The notes: a model not told the origin generated them from the letters alone. Positions 34,338 to 44,822 are shown, counted from the stretch's first letter. The stretch: DNA of 64,000 nucleotides from Acidimicrobiales bacterium (GCA_025351385.1 JANXWA010000025.1:124001-188000), one strand, 5' to 3'. A program made the numbers and translations.

Positions 34338-35753
34338 GTGCTCACCGCCGTCACCAACATCCCGTATCCGCACTGGTTGAATCCGGCCGACAACACGTGG
34401 CAACTCGTGTCGGCGACGTTGGTGGGCCTGATGAGCCTGCCCGGCCTCGCCGTCCTCTACGGAGGCCTAGTGCGCAAGAAGTGGATCGTTAACACCATGT
34501 TGATGGTGTTCTCGGGCTTCTCGCTGACGTTGGTGGTGTGGATGTTGTGGGGTTACAACTTGGCCTTCGGGCATCTGTCGCACTTCGGCCCGACCGGCTC
34601 TTTCTGGAGTGGTTTCATTGGTCACTTCACGCCGCTCTCGACGGCCGGGGCCGAGCAGGGCCAGGCGGTCTCGGGCGCCAACTCCCTGATCCCCTTCCAC
34701 TTCTCCACCGCGACGCTGGCCTACTTCCAGTTCGTCTTCGCCGCCATCACCCCGTTGCTGTTCCTCGGGGGACTGGTCGGGCGGCTGAAGTTCAAGGCCT
34801 GGCTGCTCATCGTGCCGCTGTGGATCACGATGATCTACTGCGTGAACGCGGCCCTGCTCTGGGGTGGCGGGTTCTTCGCTCAGAAGGGCGCCGTCGACTA
34901 TTCGGGTGGCTACGTCATCCACCTCTCGGCCGGCGTCGCGGCCTTCGTCGGCGCCGCGATCCTCGGGCCCCGACGCTGGCAGGACCGTGAGAACGCCTTT
35001 CCGAGCAACCTGATGATGGTGGCCGTCGGTGCGGGCATCCTCTGGCTCGGCTGGAACGGCTTCAACGGCGGGGACCCCTTCTACGCCGGCGCCGACGCGG
35101 CGAGCGCGGTGCTGAACACGAACGTGGCGACCGCGGTCGGCGTGCTGACCTGGCTGCTGTGGGACATGTTCCTCTCGAAGCAGAAGAAGCCGACGTTCCT
35201 CGGCGCGATCAACGGCATGCTGTGCGGTCTCGTCGCGATCACCCCGTCGGCCGGCTGGGTCAACGGCACCGGCGCCATCATCGTGGGCCTGACCTCATCG
35301 ACGATCGTCTGGTTCGCGTGGAACTTCCTCTCGAGGGTCCGCCCCTTCTCCAAGGTCGACGACGCAATGGGCGTGGTCTACACCCACGGCTTCGCCGGTC
35401 TTGTCGGCGGTCTGCTCGTTGGACTGCTCGCCGACCCCGGCATGACCATGTACGGCGTCACTGGGGCGCACTACAAGGGGCCGGGGGGCTTCTCGGTGGG
35501 GGGCTGGTTCTTCACTCACTCGTTCCATCAACTCTGGGAGCAGTTCCTCGCGGCGTCGTGGATCATTCTCTACACCGCAGTGGGCACCGCCGTGATCTTC
35601 TATATCGTGAAACTGGTACTAGGTGGCTTACGTGAGGACGAGGAGACCCTGCGCATCGGTGACATCGCGATCCACGAGGAAGAGGCCTTCCCCGAGCCGA
35701 CCTTCGGTGAGCCGATCGGTTCGCCCAGCCACCTCCACCCCGACAACGTCTAA
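34338..35753 (+). CDS. amt: Ammonium transporter
   Basis: 471-residue membrane channel of the Amt/MEP/Rh family with about eleven hydrophobic segments. Typical motifs include the first-helix GLAVLYGGLVRKKW, DYSGGYVIHLSAGVAAFVGA (conserved Asp and pore His), and YTHGFAGLVGGLLVGLLAD. A short polar C-terminal tail of about 45 residues is available for P-II binding. Start GTG at 34338 is 5 nt after AAGGAG; the in-frame GTG at 34332 overlaps that site and is rejected. A GlnR-like box precedes the gene, and glnK follows 10 nt after the stop: the standard amtB-glnK pair. Role: ammonium uptake at low nitrogen. Confidence 0.95.
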   Translation: MLTAVTNIPYPHWLNPADNTWQLVSATLVGLMSLPGLAVLYGGLVRKKWIVNTMLMVFSGFSLTLVVWMLWGYNLAFGHLSHFGPTGSFWSGFIGHFTPLSTAGAEQGQAVSGANSLIPFHFSTATLAYFQFVFAAITPLLFLGGLVGRLKFKAWLLIVPLWITMIYCVNAALLWGGGFFAQKGAVDYSGGYVIHLSAGVAAFVGAAILGPRRWQDRENAFPSNLMMVAVGAGILWLGWNGFNGGDPFYAGADAASAVLNTNVATAVGVLTWLLWDMFLSKQKKPTFLGAINGMLCGLVAITPSAGWVNGTGAIIVGLTSSTIVWFAWNFLSRVRPFSKVDDAMGVVYTHGFAGLVGGLLVGLLADPGMTMYGVTGAHYKGPGGFSVGGWFFTHSFHQLWEQFLAASWIILYTAVGTAVIFYIVKLVLGGLREDEETLRIGDIAIHEEEAFPEPTFGEPIGSPSHLHPDNV

Positions 35754-35763
35754 GGAGTAGACC

Positions 35764-36102
35764 ATGAAGCTAGTCACTGCAGTCGTCAAGCCGTTCAAGC
35801 TCGACGAGGTGAAGTTCGCCGTCAAGGAGGTAGGCATCACGGGTATGACCGTGAGCCAGGTTCGCGGCTTCGGTCACACCGGCGGTCACATCGAGATCTA
35901 CCGAGGCAAGGAGTACGAGTTCGACTTCGTTGACAAGATCCGCGTCGAGATCGTCTGCACCGACGAGCTCGTCGACCGGTTGATCGACGCCATCGTCAAC
36001 GCCGCACGCACCGACACGGTCGGCGACGGCATGGCGTGGGTGACCGACATCGAGCACGTGGTGCGGATCAGGACCAATGAGCGGGGCCCCGCGGCGATCT
36101 AG
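35764..36102 (+). CDS. glnK: P-II nitrogen regulatory protein
   Basis: 112-residue trimeric signal protein that binds ATP/ADP and 2-oxoglutarate and blocks Amt when nitrogen is plentiful. The T-loop RGKEYEFDF carries Tyr51 at the canonical modification site. The MKLVTAVVKPFKLDEVK start and the B/C-loop DTVGDGMAWV are intact. AAGGAG lies 6-7 nt before the ATG. Cotranscription with amt is strongly suggested by the 10-nt gap. In actinobacteria Tyr51 is normally adenylylated by GlnD, which is not in this window. Confidence 0.95.
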   Translation: MKLVTAVVKPFKLDEVKFAVKEVGITGMTVSQVRGFGHTGGHIEIYRGKEYEFDFVDKIRVEIVCTDELVDRLIDAIVNAARTDTVGDGMAWVTDIEHVVRIRTNERGPAAI

Positions 36103-36103
36103 T

Positions 36104-36859
36104 TCAACCGGCCTGGCGCGCGACGGCATCGGCCGCCGCGGCCGCGGCGGCGGGGTCACCGAGGTAGGCAGCCTCGAGGACGTTCAGTTCGTTGTCGAGC
36201 TGGATCCGGTACGGGATGCCCGTGGGGATCTCGAGTGCGGCGATCTCGTCGTCGGGGATGTGCTGGAGGACCTTGCGCAATGCGCGAAGCGAGTTTCCGT
36301 GAGCCACGACGATGACCGCGCCGCCGCGCACGGCCTCGCTGCGCAGGTCGTCGACGATCGCGTCGGTGAAGTAGGGAGTAACCCGAGCGACGACGTCCTT
36401 CAGGCACTCGGTGGCGGGAATGAACTCACGGGGCACGTCACGGTAGCGGGGGTCGCCGACGCTGGCGCGGGGATCACCAACGGGCAGCGGCGGGGGAGGC
36501 ACGTCGTAGGAGCGGCGCCACTGATGCACCTGGTCGAGGCCGAACTGCTCGGCGGTCTCGCGCTTGTCCTTGCCCGTGAGGTCTCCGTAGTGACGCTCGT
36601 TCAGCCGCCAACTGCGCCGAACCGGGAGCCACGAGCGATTCGCCGTATGTAGGGTGATCTCGGCCGTGCGAATGGCCCGGGTGAGGACCGAGGTGTGCAG
36701 GACGCGCAGGTCGAGGTCGGCTTCGCTGGCGAGCAGCTCGCCGGCCACGCGGGCCTCGCTCTCGCCCAGAGTGGTCAGGTCGACGTCGGTCCATCCGGTG
36801 AAGAGGTTGAGCTCGTTCCACTCGGACTGGCCGTGACGAAGCAGGATCAGGTCGGGCAC
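36104..36859 (-). CDS. gpmA: 2,3-bisphosphoglycerate-dependent phosphoglycerate mutase
   Basis: 251-residue cytosolic glycolytic enzyme interconverting 3- and 2-phosphoglycerate. The catalytic [10 protein letters not shown] (phosphohistidine near residue 9) opens the protein, followed by [27 protein letters not shown] and the second His in [16 protein letters not shown] is the start. The C-terminal end is an Ala-rich tail ([13 protein letters not shown]). It converges with glnK with one base between the stops and diverges from the heat-shock operon over about 205 nt. Confidence 0.93.
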   Translation of the reverse strand: MPDLILLRHGQSEWNELNLFTGWTDVDLTTLGESEARVAGELLASEADLDLRVLHTSVLTRAIRTAEITLHTANRSWLPVRRSWRLNERHYGDLTGKDKRETAEQFGLDQVHQWRRSYDVPPPPLPVGDPRASVGDPRYRDVPREFIPATECLKDVVARVTPYFTDAIVDDLRSEAVRGGAVIVVAHGNSLRALRKVLQHIPDDEIAALEIPTGIPYRIQLDNELNVLEAAYLGDPAAAAAAADAVARQAG

Positions 36860-36968
36860 GATTCAAGCGTACCGCTGGTCGAGGGCGGTGCCAACAGGAA
36901 GAGAGCGACGTTGAGACGTCAAGTGGATGAAGGGCTTTACTCCATGTATCAAGTGACCTGTACATTTT

Positions 36969-36999
36969 CTTGACAAGGGGAGGCTCAACTCTGTATCCT
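36969..36999 (+). promoter_or_regulatory. dnaK promoter overlapping a HAIR-like HspR operator
   Basis: A 21-nt element at 36969-36989 begins CTTGACA and ends GCTCAAC, close to the HAIR consensus CTTGAGT-n7-ACTCAAG with the spacing of 7 kept. The -35 TTGACA (36970-36975) lies inside it, with an 18-nt spacer to the -10 TATCCT (36994-36999). HspR bound here would block RNA polymerase. hspR is the last gene of this operon, so autoregulation is expected. Confidence 0.65.
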
Positions 37000-37064
37000 T
37001 GTACTCGTGAGCTCTGGCGCACCGGAAGGCCCGGTGGGACGGAGACCGAATCAAGGAGAAGTTC

Positions 37065-38875
37065 ATGTCAAAGGCAGTCGGAATCGACCTGGGAACCACC
37101 AACTCGGTGGTCAGTGTCCTCGAGGCGGGCGAGCCCGTCGTCATTCCCAACGCGGAAGGCGGGCGTACGACCCCGTCCGTCGTTGGCTTCTCGAAGACCG
37201 GCGAGGTGCTGGTCGGCGAGGTCGCGAAGCGTCAGGCGATCACCAACCCCGAGCGGACCATCCGCTCGGTCAAGCGTCACATGGGCGAGAACTGGAGCGT
37301 CGACATCGACGGCACCAAGTACACGGCCCAAGAGATCTCGGCTCGCATCCTGCAGAAGTTGAAGCGTGATGCCGAGGCCTACCTCGGCGACACCGTCACC
37401 CAGGCCGTGATCACGGTCCCGGCCTACTTCAACGACGCCCAGCGCACGGCCACCAAGGAGGCCGGTCAGATCGCCGGCCTCGAGGTGCTGCGCATCGTCA
37501 ACGAGCCGATGCGGCCGCCCTCGCCTACGGGCTCGATAAGCAGAACCAGGAGCAGGTCGTGCTCGTCTTCGACCTCGGCGGCGGGACCTTCGACGTCTCG
37601 GTCCTCGACATCGCCGACGGCGTGTTCGAGGTGAAGTCGACCCACGGTGACACCCACCTCGGTGGCGACGACTGGGACGACGCCGTCATGGAGTGGCTCG
37701 TGAAGACCTTCAAGGACACCGAGGGCGTCGATCTGTCGGCCGACAAGATGGCCGTGCAGCGACTGAAGGAGGCCGCGGAGAAGGCGAAGATCGAGCTCTC
37801 CTCGGTCCAGGACACCACGGTCAACCTGCCGTTCATCACGGCGACGGAGAACGGGCCGAAGCACCTCGACATCAAGCTCAGTCGTTCGAAGTTCAACGAG
37901 CTGACCTCCCACCTGGTGGACCGCTGCCGTAAGCCCTTCGACCAGGCCATCAAGGACGCCGGGCTCACCCTCGACAAGATCGACCACGTCATCATGGTCG
38001 GAGGCTCGACTCGCATCCCCGCAGTGCAAGAGCTCGTGACCAAGGTCACCGGCAAGGAGCCGAACAAGAGCGTCAACCCCGACGAGGTCGTGGCGATTGG
38101 CGCCGCGGTGCAGGCCGGCGTGCTGAAGGGTGACGTGAAGGACATCCTCCTGCTCGACGTCACGCCGCTGTCGCTCGGCATCGAGACCAAGGGCGGCGTG
38201 ATGACCAAGATCATCGAGCGCAACACGACGATCCCGACAAAGAAGTCCCAGACGTTCACGACCGCCGACGACAATCAGCCGTCGGTCGAGGTCCACGTCC
38301 TCCAGGGCGAGCGCGAGATGGCGTCCTACAACCAGACACTGGGCAAGTTCCAGCTCGTCGGCATCCCGCCGGCGATGCGGGGCGTGCCCCAGATCGAGGT
38401 GACGTTCGACATCGACGCCAACGGCATCGTGCACGTCTCGGCGAAGGACCAGGCGACCGGGGCGACCCAGTCGATGACCATCACCGGTGGCTCGTCGCTC
38501 TCCAAGGAGGAGATCGACCGCATGGTGCGCGACGCCGAGGCCCACGCCGAGGACGACCGCAAGCGCCGCGACGAGGCTGAGGTGCGCAACAACGCCGACG
38601 GCCTGGTGTACCAGACCGAGAAGCTGCTGAAGGACCAGGCCGAGTCCTTTCAGGGCACCGAGCGCGAGGACGTCGAGGGCGCACTTTCGTCACTGAAGGA
38701 GGCCCTCAACGGCACTGACTTCGAGGCGATCAAGAGCGCTACCGACAAGTTGCTGACCACGAGCCAGAGTTTCAGCCAGCGTCTCTACGAGGAGGCCTCC
38801 AAGGCCAACGCCGCCGGCGCCTCGGCTCCGGCCGGCAATGACGACGACATCGTCGACGCCGAGATCGTTGACTAG
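37065..38875 (+). CDS. dnaK: Hsp70 chaperone DnaK, frame broken by a one-base deletion
   Basis: Cytosolic ATP-dependent chaperone. The first frame starts at ATG 37065 (AAGGAG 6 nt upstream) with [18 protein letters not shown] and runs to LRIVNEP; after that it turns to Ser/Thr/Arg-rich nonsense. The correct continuation, [13 protein letters not shown] and [16 protein letters not shown], is in another frame. CCGATGCGG at 37506-37514 probably derives from CCG-ACT-GCG, one C lost from the conserved NEPTAAAL. Restoring it gives about 603 residues, normal for actinobacterial DnaK, ending in an acidic tail ([10 protein letters not shown]). As dnaK is usually essential, a sequencing or assembly error is likelier than a real pseudogene. 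Confidence 0.9.
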
Positions 38876-38877
38876 CC

Positions 38878-39378
38878 ATGAGCGATCCGATCATCGACGG
38901 CGACGTCGGGACGACGCCCCGGGACTCCTTCCTGCCGGTCGTCGAAGAGGCCACTGAGGCCGAGAAGGAGCGCGACGAGTACCTCGACGCGCTCCAGCGG
39001 CTCCAGGCCGAATTCGAGAACTACCGCAAGCGGGTGAGTCGCTCCTCGAGCGACGCCGGCGTGCGTGCGGCGGGAGACCTCGTGGCCAAGTTGTTGCCCG
39101 TCCTCGACGCATTCGACCTGGCGCAGGTCCACTTCTCCTCCACCCCCACCGAGGAGGCCGAGGCGCTGGCCCAGGCCCGCGGATTGATGCTCGACACCCT
39201 CGCCAAAGAGGGCCTGGAGCGCATCGACGTGGTCGGGCTCGACTTCGACCCTCAGATCCACGACGCGGTTGCCCACATCGAGGGTGACGGCGGACAGGTC
39301 GTCGACGAGGTTCTGCGAGCCGGCTACCTCTGGAAGGGTGCGGTCCTGCGCCCGGCCATGGTGAGGGTGAAGGGCTGA
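38878..39378 (+). CDS. grpE: Nucleotide exchange factor GrpE
   Basis: 166 residues; releases ADP from DnaK. A coiled-coil first half (about residues 25-60, with EYLDALQRLQAEFENYRKR) precedes the beta-wing domain that contains LDAFDLA and GLERIDVVGLDFDPQIHDAV. The C-terminal GYLWKGAVLRPAMVRVKG motif is diagnostic. ATG at 38878 lies 2 nt after the dnaK stop, without a strong separate ribosome binding site, so translational coupling is likely. Confidence 0.95.
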   Translation: MSDPIIDGDVGTTPRDSFLPVVEEATEAEKERDEYLDALQRLQAEFENYRKRVSRSSSDAGVRAAGDLVAKLLPVLDAFDLAQVHFSSTPTEEAEALAQARGLMLDTLAKEGLERIDVVGLDFDPQIHDAVAHIEGDGGQVVDEVLRAGYLWKGAVLRPAMVRVKG

Positions 39379-39382
39379 CCAC

Positions 39383-40471
39383 GTGGCCGAGCGCGAGTGG
39401 TTCGACAAGGACTACTACAAGCTGCTGGGTCTGTCGTCGAGTGCGACGGACAAGGAGATAACTCGCGCCTATCGCAAGTTGGCCAAGCAGCATCACCCGG
39501 ACACGAACCCGGGGTCGGAGGAGAAGTTCAAGGAGATTTCCGTCGCCTACGACGTGCTCGGTGACGCCACCAAGCGCAAGGAGTACGACGACGTTCGTCG
39601 GCTCGGTCCGGCCGCCGCCGGCTTCGGTGGACCGGGCGGATCGGCTGGTGGAGGTTTCAACTTCCAGACCGGCGACTTCGGCGACCTTGGCGACATCTTT
39701 GGCGGGCTCTTCGGAGGCGGCCGACGCCAACGCGCCCAGCGCGGCGCGGACTTGGAGACGGCGCTGCACCTGAGTTTTCGTGACGCGGTGGTTGGCGTCA
39801 CCACGACGGTCAGCCTCTCGAGCAATGACGCATGCCACACGTGTGCCGGTCGCGGCGCGGCGCCGGGCAGCGGTTTCGCGACCTGCGAGCGTTGCCAGGG
39901 CCGCGGGGTCTTGAATGACGACCAGGGCCCGTTTGCCATGTCGAGCGTCTGTCCCGTCTGCCAGGGGCGTGGTGGGCGCATCGTGACGCCGTGCCCGACT
40001 TGCCACGGCACCGGGCGCGAGCCCTCGTCGCGTCGCGTCAACGTCCGAATCCCCGCCGGTGTCATCGACGGCCAGCGGATACGACTCAAGGGCAAGGGCA
40101 GCCCGGGCGGGCACGGCGGTCCGGCCGGCGACCTTTTCGTCGACGTCCACGTGGCCACCGACGCGCAGTTCGACCGTCGGGGCCGAAACGTCACCACCTC
40201 GGTGAACGTGCCCCTGACCTCGGCGATCCTCGGCACGCAGGTCGACGTCCCCACGCTCGACGAGCCGGTGACGTTGAAGATCCCCGCGGGCACCCAGCCC
40301 TCCACGACGATGAGAGTCCGTGGACGGGGGGTACCCGCTGCCGGCAAGCACGCCGCCGGCGACCTGTTGGTGACCGTGAACGTGGTCCTGCCCAAGAAGT
40401 TGAACAAGGAACAGCGCGCGCTGGTCGAGAAACTCGCGGGGGCCCTCAACGAAGAGCCCGCTCATGACTGA
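39383..40471 (+). CDS. dnaJ: Co-chaperone DnaJ
   Basis: 362 residues. The J-domain holds the HPD motif in KLAKQHHPDTNPG near residue 36. A Gly/Phe-rich stretch follows (about 75-115). Four zinc-finger repeats appear: CHTCAGRG, CERCQGRG, CPVCQGRG and CPTCHGTG. Two C-terminal substrate-binding domains end with KKLNKEQRALVEKLAG. It stimulates the DnaK ATPase and delivers clients. GTG 39383 starts 4 nt after the grpE stop. The last 8 nt overlap hspR. Confidence 0.95.
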   Translation: MAEREWFDKDYYKLLGLSSSATDKEITRAYRKLAKQHHPDTNPGSEEKFKEISVAYDVLGDATKRKEYDDVRRLGPAAAGFGGPGGSAGGGFNFQTGDFGDLGDIFGGLFGGGRRQRAQRGADLETALHLSFRDAVVGVTTTVSLSSNDACHTCAGRGAAPGSGFATCERCQGRGVLNDDQGPFAMSSVCPVCQGRGGRIVTPCPTCHGTGREPSSRRVNVRIPAGVIDGQRIRLKGKGSPGGHGGPAGDLFVDVHVATDAQFDRRGRNVTTSVNVPLTSAILGTQVDVPTLDEPVTLKIPAGTQPSTTMRVRGRGVPAAGKHAAGDLLVTVNVVLPKKLNKEQRALVEKLAGALNEEPAHD

Positions 40472-40856
40472 ACGCCACCACCACGCCGTCTATGTGATCT
40501 CGGTCTTCGCCGAACTCGCCGGCGTCCACCCCCAGACCCTGCGCAACTACGAACGCAGCGGTCTGCTGAGCCCCCAGCGCACCAGCGGGGGATCACGACG
40601 GTTCTCCGACGCGGACCTGGCGGCGCTTCGGCGCATCCAGGAACTGACCAATGACGGGGTCAACCTCGAAGGCGTGAAGCGGATCATGGCGCTCGAGGCT
40701 GAATTGTCAATGGCGAGGGCGGCACTCGAGGCGACGTTGGACGAAGCCCGTTCGGACGTCGCCGAGGCGCACCGCCTGTATCGCCGCGACCTCGTGCCGG
40801 TCAACAACACCATTGCGGTGTTCCTGGCGCAGCGTCGTCAATCTCGCCAGCTCTAG
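40464..40856 (+). CDS. hspR: Heat-shock repressor HspR (MerR family)
   Basis: 130-residue transcriptional repressor. The N-terminal winged helix has YVISVFAELAGVHPQTLRNY and ERSGLLSPQRTSGGSRRFSD, the HspR/MerR recognition region; LAALRRIQELTNDGVNLEGV and a coiled-coil (ALEAELSMARAALEATLDE) follow. In Streptomyces and Mycobacterium HspR binds HAIR sequences with DnaK as co-repressor. A HAIR-like site upstream of dnaK at 36969 is present, so the operon probably controls itself. ATG 40464 overlaps dnaJ. Confidence 0.92.
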   Translation: MTERHHHAVYVISVFAELAGVHPQTLRNYERSGLLSPQRTSGGSRRFSDADLAALRRIQELTNDGVNLEGVKRIMALEAELSMARAALEATLDEARSDVAEAHRLYRRDLVPVNNTIAVFLAQRRQSRQL

Positions 40857-40986
40857 CGTGTTCGGTCGCGCCGTCGCGACGACCAGCTCGACGACACCGG
40901 CACCGTTGCGACCGGTCGAGGACGAAGGTGCCTCTAGAGGGGTGCGGTAGGCTGGAGCCGCAACGAGGCCGTCTCGAGGGAGTCAA

Positions 40987-42264
40987 GTGCCCGCAACCGT
41001 CGTGGTCGGAACGCAGTGGGGTGACGAGGGCAAGGGGAAGTTGACCGATCTCCTGGCGCGGGACATGGACATGGTCGTGCGCTACCAGGGTGGTCACAAC
41101 GCAGGCCACCGCATCGTGGTGAATGGTGAGGCCTTCGCCCTGCAACTCGTCCCGTCGGGCGTTCTCTACCCCCACATCATCCCCGTGATCGGCAACGGCG
41201 TCGTGATCGACCCCGCAGTGCTGCTCGCCGAGTTGGACTCGCTCATCGCCAAGGGTGTGGACGTCTCGCGACTCTTGGTCTCGGGCAACGCGCATCTGAT
41301 CATGCCCTACCACCAGGAGCTCGACCGGTTGACGGAGCGGTTCCTTGGCAAGAACGCGCTGGGTACCACGAAGCGGGGCATCGGCCCGGCCTACGCCGAC
41401 AAGTCGTCGCGGGTCGGACTGCGCGTCCAGGACCTGCTCGACCCCAAGATCTTCCGCGAGAAGCTCGACGTCGTGCTGCACGAGAAGAACCTGATCCTGA
41501 CCAAGATCTACAACCGTCCGGCCATTAGCGCCCAGGCGATCGCCGAGCAGTACCTGGACGAGTTCGCCCTCCGTTTGGCCCCGATGATCGGCGACACCGT
41601 CGGCGTCGTGCACGGCGCCCTCGACCAGGGCCAGCGGATCCTCCTCGAGGGGGCCCAGGCGACGTTCCTCGACCTCGACCACGGCACCTACCCCTTCGTC
41701 ACGTCGTCCAACCCGGTCGCCGGTGGCGCCTGCACCGGTTCAGGTCTGGGGCCACGCGACATCACCGGCATCGTCGGCATCGCCAAGGCCTACATCACGC
41801 GCGTCGGGGCCGGACCCTTCCCGACCGAGCTCGACGGTGACCTGGCCGAGCTGCTCGTCGAGCGGGGACACGAGTTCGGGACGAACACCGGACGTCGCCG
41901 CCGAGTCGGTTGGTTCGACGCCGTCATGGCCCGTCAGGCCGCCCGGCTCAACTCGCTCACCGAGATGGCCCTCACCAAGCTCGATGTCCTCGACACCCTC
42001 GAGGAGATCTCGGTCTGCGTGGGCTACGAGGCGAACGGGGTCCACTACGACTACCCGCCGTACCACCAGTCGGTGCTGCACGACGTGAAGCCCGTCTTCG
42101 AGGTCTTGCCCGGCTGGAAGACCGACATCACGGCCTCGACGAAGTACGACCAGCTGCCGAGCGCGGCGAAGGACTACGTGAGATTCCTCGAGGAGACCAC
42201 GGGCGTCACCATCTCGGTGGTGGGCGTGGGCCCGGGCCGAGAGCAGTTCGTCCGACCCACGTGA
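40987..42264 (+). CDS. purA: Adenylosuccinate synthetase
   Basis: 425 residues; converts IMP and aspartate to adenylosuccinate using GTP. N-terminal [14 protein letters not shown] contains the catalytic Asp13 and the P-loop, [10 protein letters not shown] follows, and [13 protein letters not shown] and [17 protein letters not shown] are in place. GTG at 40987 is preceded by GAGGGAGT. A 130-nt gap after hspR contains no gene; a TAGGCT near 40949-40954 might be a -10. It leads a tightly packed run of purine genes, and its stop overlaps purD (GTGA). Confidence 0.96.
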   Translation: MPATVVVGTQWGDEGKGKLTDLLARDMDMVVRYQGGHNAGHRIVVNGEAFALQLVPSGVLYPHIIPVIGNGVVIDPAVLLAELDSLIAKGVDVSRLLVSGNAHLIMPYHQELDRLTERFLGKNALGTTKRGIGPAYADKSSRVGLRVQDLLDPKIFREKLDVVLHEKNLILTKIYNRPAISAQAIAEQYLDEFALRLAPMIGDTVGVVHGALDQGQRILLEGAQATFLDLDHGTYPFVTSSNPVAGGACTGSGLGPRDITGIVGIAKAYITRVGAGPFPTELDGDLAELLVERGHEFGTNTGRRRRVGWFDAVMARQAARLNSLTEMALTKLDVLDTLEEISVCVGYEANGVHYDYPPYHQSVLHDVKPVFEVLPGWKTDITASTKYDQLPSAAKDYVRFLEETTGVTISVVGVGPGREQFVRPT

Positions 42265-43505
42265 CGCGCTGTGTCGTCGTTGGATCGGGCGCTCGCGAGC
42301 ACGCGTTGGCCTGGGCGTTGGCCCAGAACACCGACGTGGTCGTCACGCCAGGCAACGACGGCATCGCGGCCCACGGCATCGCCTGCGTGGAGACACCGGC
42401 CACCAAGCTCGAGGCCGACCTCTTCGTGATCGGCCCGGAACAGCCACTCGTCGAAGGACTGGCGGACCGCCTGCGAGCCCAGGGCAAGATCGTCGTCGGT
42501 CCCGGAGCCGCGGGAGCCGCCCTCGAAGGCTCCAAGGCCTTCATGAAGGAGTTCCTCGCGACGGCCGACGTGCCGACCGCGACGTTCGCGACCTTCCGCG
42601 ACGAAGCCGAGGCACTGACGTACCTCGCGTCGATGTCGCCTCCCTACGTCGTCAAAACCGACGGACTCGCCGCCGGCAAGGGCGTGCTCGTGACCGGCGA
42701 CTTCGACGAGGCGTCGAACGACGTGCTCGACAAGCTCCGGGGCCGCTCGTTCGGTGCAGCGGGCACGACGGTCGTCATCGAGGAAGGCCTCGACGGCCAG
42801 GAGTGCTCGCTGCTCGTCCTCTGCGACGGCACCGACGTGGTTGCGCTGGTGCCGGCTCAGGACTTCAAGCGGGTCGGTGACGGGGACGCGGGCGCCAATA
42901 CCGGGGGCATGGGCGCCTTCGCCCCGATGGCGGCGATGTCGCCTGCGCTCGTGACCGAGGTCATGGACAAGATCTTGGCGCCGACCGTCGCGGAGCTGCG
43001 CCGACGGGGCATCGACTTCCGGGGCGTCCTCTACGCCGGCGTGATGCTGACCCCGAGAGGGCCGAAGCTCCTGGAGTACAACGTGCGCTTTGGCGACCCC
43101 GAGACCGAGGTGCTCGCCCCCCTCTACGGCGACGGCCTCTTCGACCTTCTCGTACGCGTCGGCGAGGGCCGGCTCGCTGGGGCGTCGCCCAGGCCCACCG
43201 GTGCGGCGGTCACCGTCGTGCTCGCGTCACACGGCTACCCGCAGGGATCCCGAAGGGGTGACGTCATCGCCGGGCTCGGCGCCGACGGGCAGCTCGCCGA
43301 GCGGGTCGACGGCGTCACGGTGTACCACGCCGGGTCCGCGCTCGACGTGCGGGGCCAATTCATCACCGACGGCGGACGGGTCCTGGCGATCACCGGTGTC
43401 GGGGCGACGGTCCCCGAGGCCCGACGTCGCGCCTACGAGGGCGCGTCGCTCATAACCTTTGAAGGAAGAGTCATGCGCAGCGACATTGCCCTTGGCGCGA
43501 TTTAG
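42261..43505 (+). CDS. purD: Phosphoribosylamine-glycine ligase
   Basis: 414 residues; second step of de novo purine synthesis (PRA + glycine + ATP to GAR). Starts [17 protein letters not shown], then the ATP-grasp parts [31 protein letters not shown] and [11 protein letters not shown], and [16 protein letters not shown] with metal-binding residues. GTG 42261 overlaps the purA stop. A longer frame reaching back to 41910 overlaps purA and is Arg/Leu-rich. purB follows 9 nt after the stop with GGAGAGA before it. Confidence 0.96.
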   Translation: MTRCVVVGSGAREHALAWALAQNTDVVVTPGNDGIAAHGIACVETPATKLEADLFVIGPEQPLVEGLADRLRAQGKIVVGPGAAGAALEGSKAFMKEFLATADVPTATFATFRDEAEALTYLASMSPPYVVKTDGLAAGKGVLVTGDFDEASNDVLDKLRGRSFGAAGTTVVIEEGLDGQECSLLVLCDGTDVVALVPAQDFKRVGDGDAGANTGGMGAFAPMAAMSPALVTEVMDKILAPTVAELRRRGIDFRGVLYAGVMLTPRGPKLLEYNVRFGDPETEVLAPLYGDGLFDLLVRVGEGRLAGASPRPTGAAVTVVLASHGYPQGSRRGDVIAGLGADGQLAERVDGVTVYHAGSALDVRGQFITDGGRVLAITGVGATVPEARRRAYEGASLITFEGRVMRSDIALGAI

Positions 43506-43514
43506 GAGAGACAG

Positions 43515-44822
43515 ATGATTCCGAGGTATTCCCCGAGGGACCTGGCGGCGCTCTTCAGCGACGAGAACCGGTTCGACACGATGCTCGAGGTGGAGCTGCT
43601 GGCCGCGGAGGGATTGGCGTCGATCGGCGCGCTGCCCGGCGACGAAGTGGCGCGACTACGCCCACGTCGACCGGTCGTCGACGCTGTGTTCGTCGCCGCG
43701 GTCGACGAGCGCGAGCAGATCACCAATCACGACACCGCCGCCTTCGTCGATGTCGTCCAAGCCGCGATCGGCATGCCCGAGGGGGCCTGGGTCCACTACG
43801 GACTCACGTCGTCGGACGTGGTGGACACGGCGCTTTGCCACACTCTCGCCAAGGCGATGGACATCGTCGTCGACGAGGCGACGCAGTTGCGCGACGCCCT
43901 GACTCGTAGGGCCGCCGCCACCATCGACATCCCGATCACGGGACGCACCCACGGCATGCACGCGGAGCCGACCACCTACGGCGCCAAATTCTCCCTCTGG
44001 GCACTGCAGGTCGACCGCGACGTCGAGCGCGCCAAGCGGGCGCGCACGGCCATCGCCGTGGGCAAGCTCTCGGGCGCCGTGGGCACGTTCTCCAACATCG
44101 ACCCTGCGGTCGAGGAGTACGTCTGCGCGCGCCTCGGCCTCGTCGCCGTGCCGGCCACCCAGGTGATCGCGCGGGACCGCCACGCCGAGGTGCTCTACGC
44201 GTGCGCCTCGCTCGGCACGGCCGTCGAGCAGTTCGCCCTTGAGGTACGCCATCTGGCACGCAGTGAGGTGGGCGAGGCCGAGGAGCCTTTCACGGTGGGC
44301 CAGAAGGGTTCGTCGGCGATGCCGCACAAGCGCAACCCGGTGCTGTCCGAACGCCTGTGCGGATTGGCTCGGGTGTTGCGGGGCTACCTGCAAGCCGGAC
44401 TCGAGGACGTCGCGCTCTGGCACGAGCGCGACATCTCGCACTCGAGCGTCGAGCGGGTGATCCTGCCCGACGCGATCATGCTCACCGTCTACATGCTCCG
44501 CAAGGCGACGGGACTAGCGGACGGACTGCTCCTGCACCCCGAGCGGGCGCTCGAGAACCTGACGACCGGGTCGTTGGGGCTCGTCTTCTCCCAGTCGGTG
44601 CTCTTGGCGCTCGTGGAGTCGGGGATGGCCCGCGACGACGCGTACCGCGTCGTGCAGTCCGCCGCCCGACGGGCGATGGAGGAGCGGCGCAACTTTCGCG
44701 ACGTGATCGAGGAGGACGACGAGGTGCCTCTCAGCAACGAGACGTTGGCCACGGCCTTCGACACTGATCGGCTGCTGGCCCACCGCGGACGGTTCCTCGA
44801 CGCGTTGACGTGGCGCGTATGA
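43515..44822 (+). CDS. purB: Adenylosuccinate lyase
   Basis: 435 residues of the fumarase/aspartase superfamily; cleaves SAICAR and adenylosuccinate, releasing fumarate. The catalytic signature GSSAMPHKRNPVLSERL holds the flexible loop, WVHYGLTSSDVVDTA and RTHGMHAEPTTYG contribute catalytic His residues, and LWHERDISHSSVERV is typical of the family. ATG 43515. The stop overlaps purC (ATGA). Confidence 0.96.
   Translation: MIPRYSPRDLAALFSDENRFDTMLEVELLAAEGLASIGALPGDEVARLRPRRPVVDAVFVAAVDEREQITNHDTAAFVDVVQAAIGMPEGAWVHYGLTSSDVVDTALCHTLAKAMDIVVDEATQLRDALTRRAAATIDIPITGRTHGMHAEPTTYGAKFSLWALQVDRDVERAKRARTAIAVGKLSGAVGTFSNIDPAVEEYVCARLGLVAVPATQVIARDRHAEVLYACASLGTAVEQFALEVRHLARSEVGEAEEPFTVGQKGSSAMPHKRNPVLSERLCGLARVLRGYLQAGLEDVALWHERDISHSSVERVILPDAIMLTVYMLRKATGLADGLLLHPERALENLTTGSLGLVFSQSVLLALVESGMARDDAYRVVQSAARRAMEERRNFRDVIEEDDEVPLSNETLATAFDTDRLLAHRGRFLDALTWRV

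Noticed and set aside
38891-40465. 524-residue minus-strand open frame over grpE-dnaJ
   Set aside because: Antisense shadow; chaperone genes on the plus strand are unambiguous.
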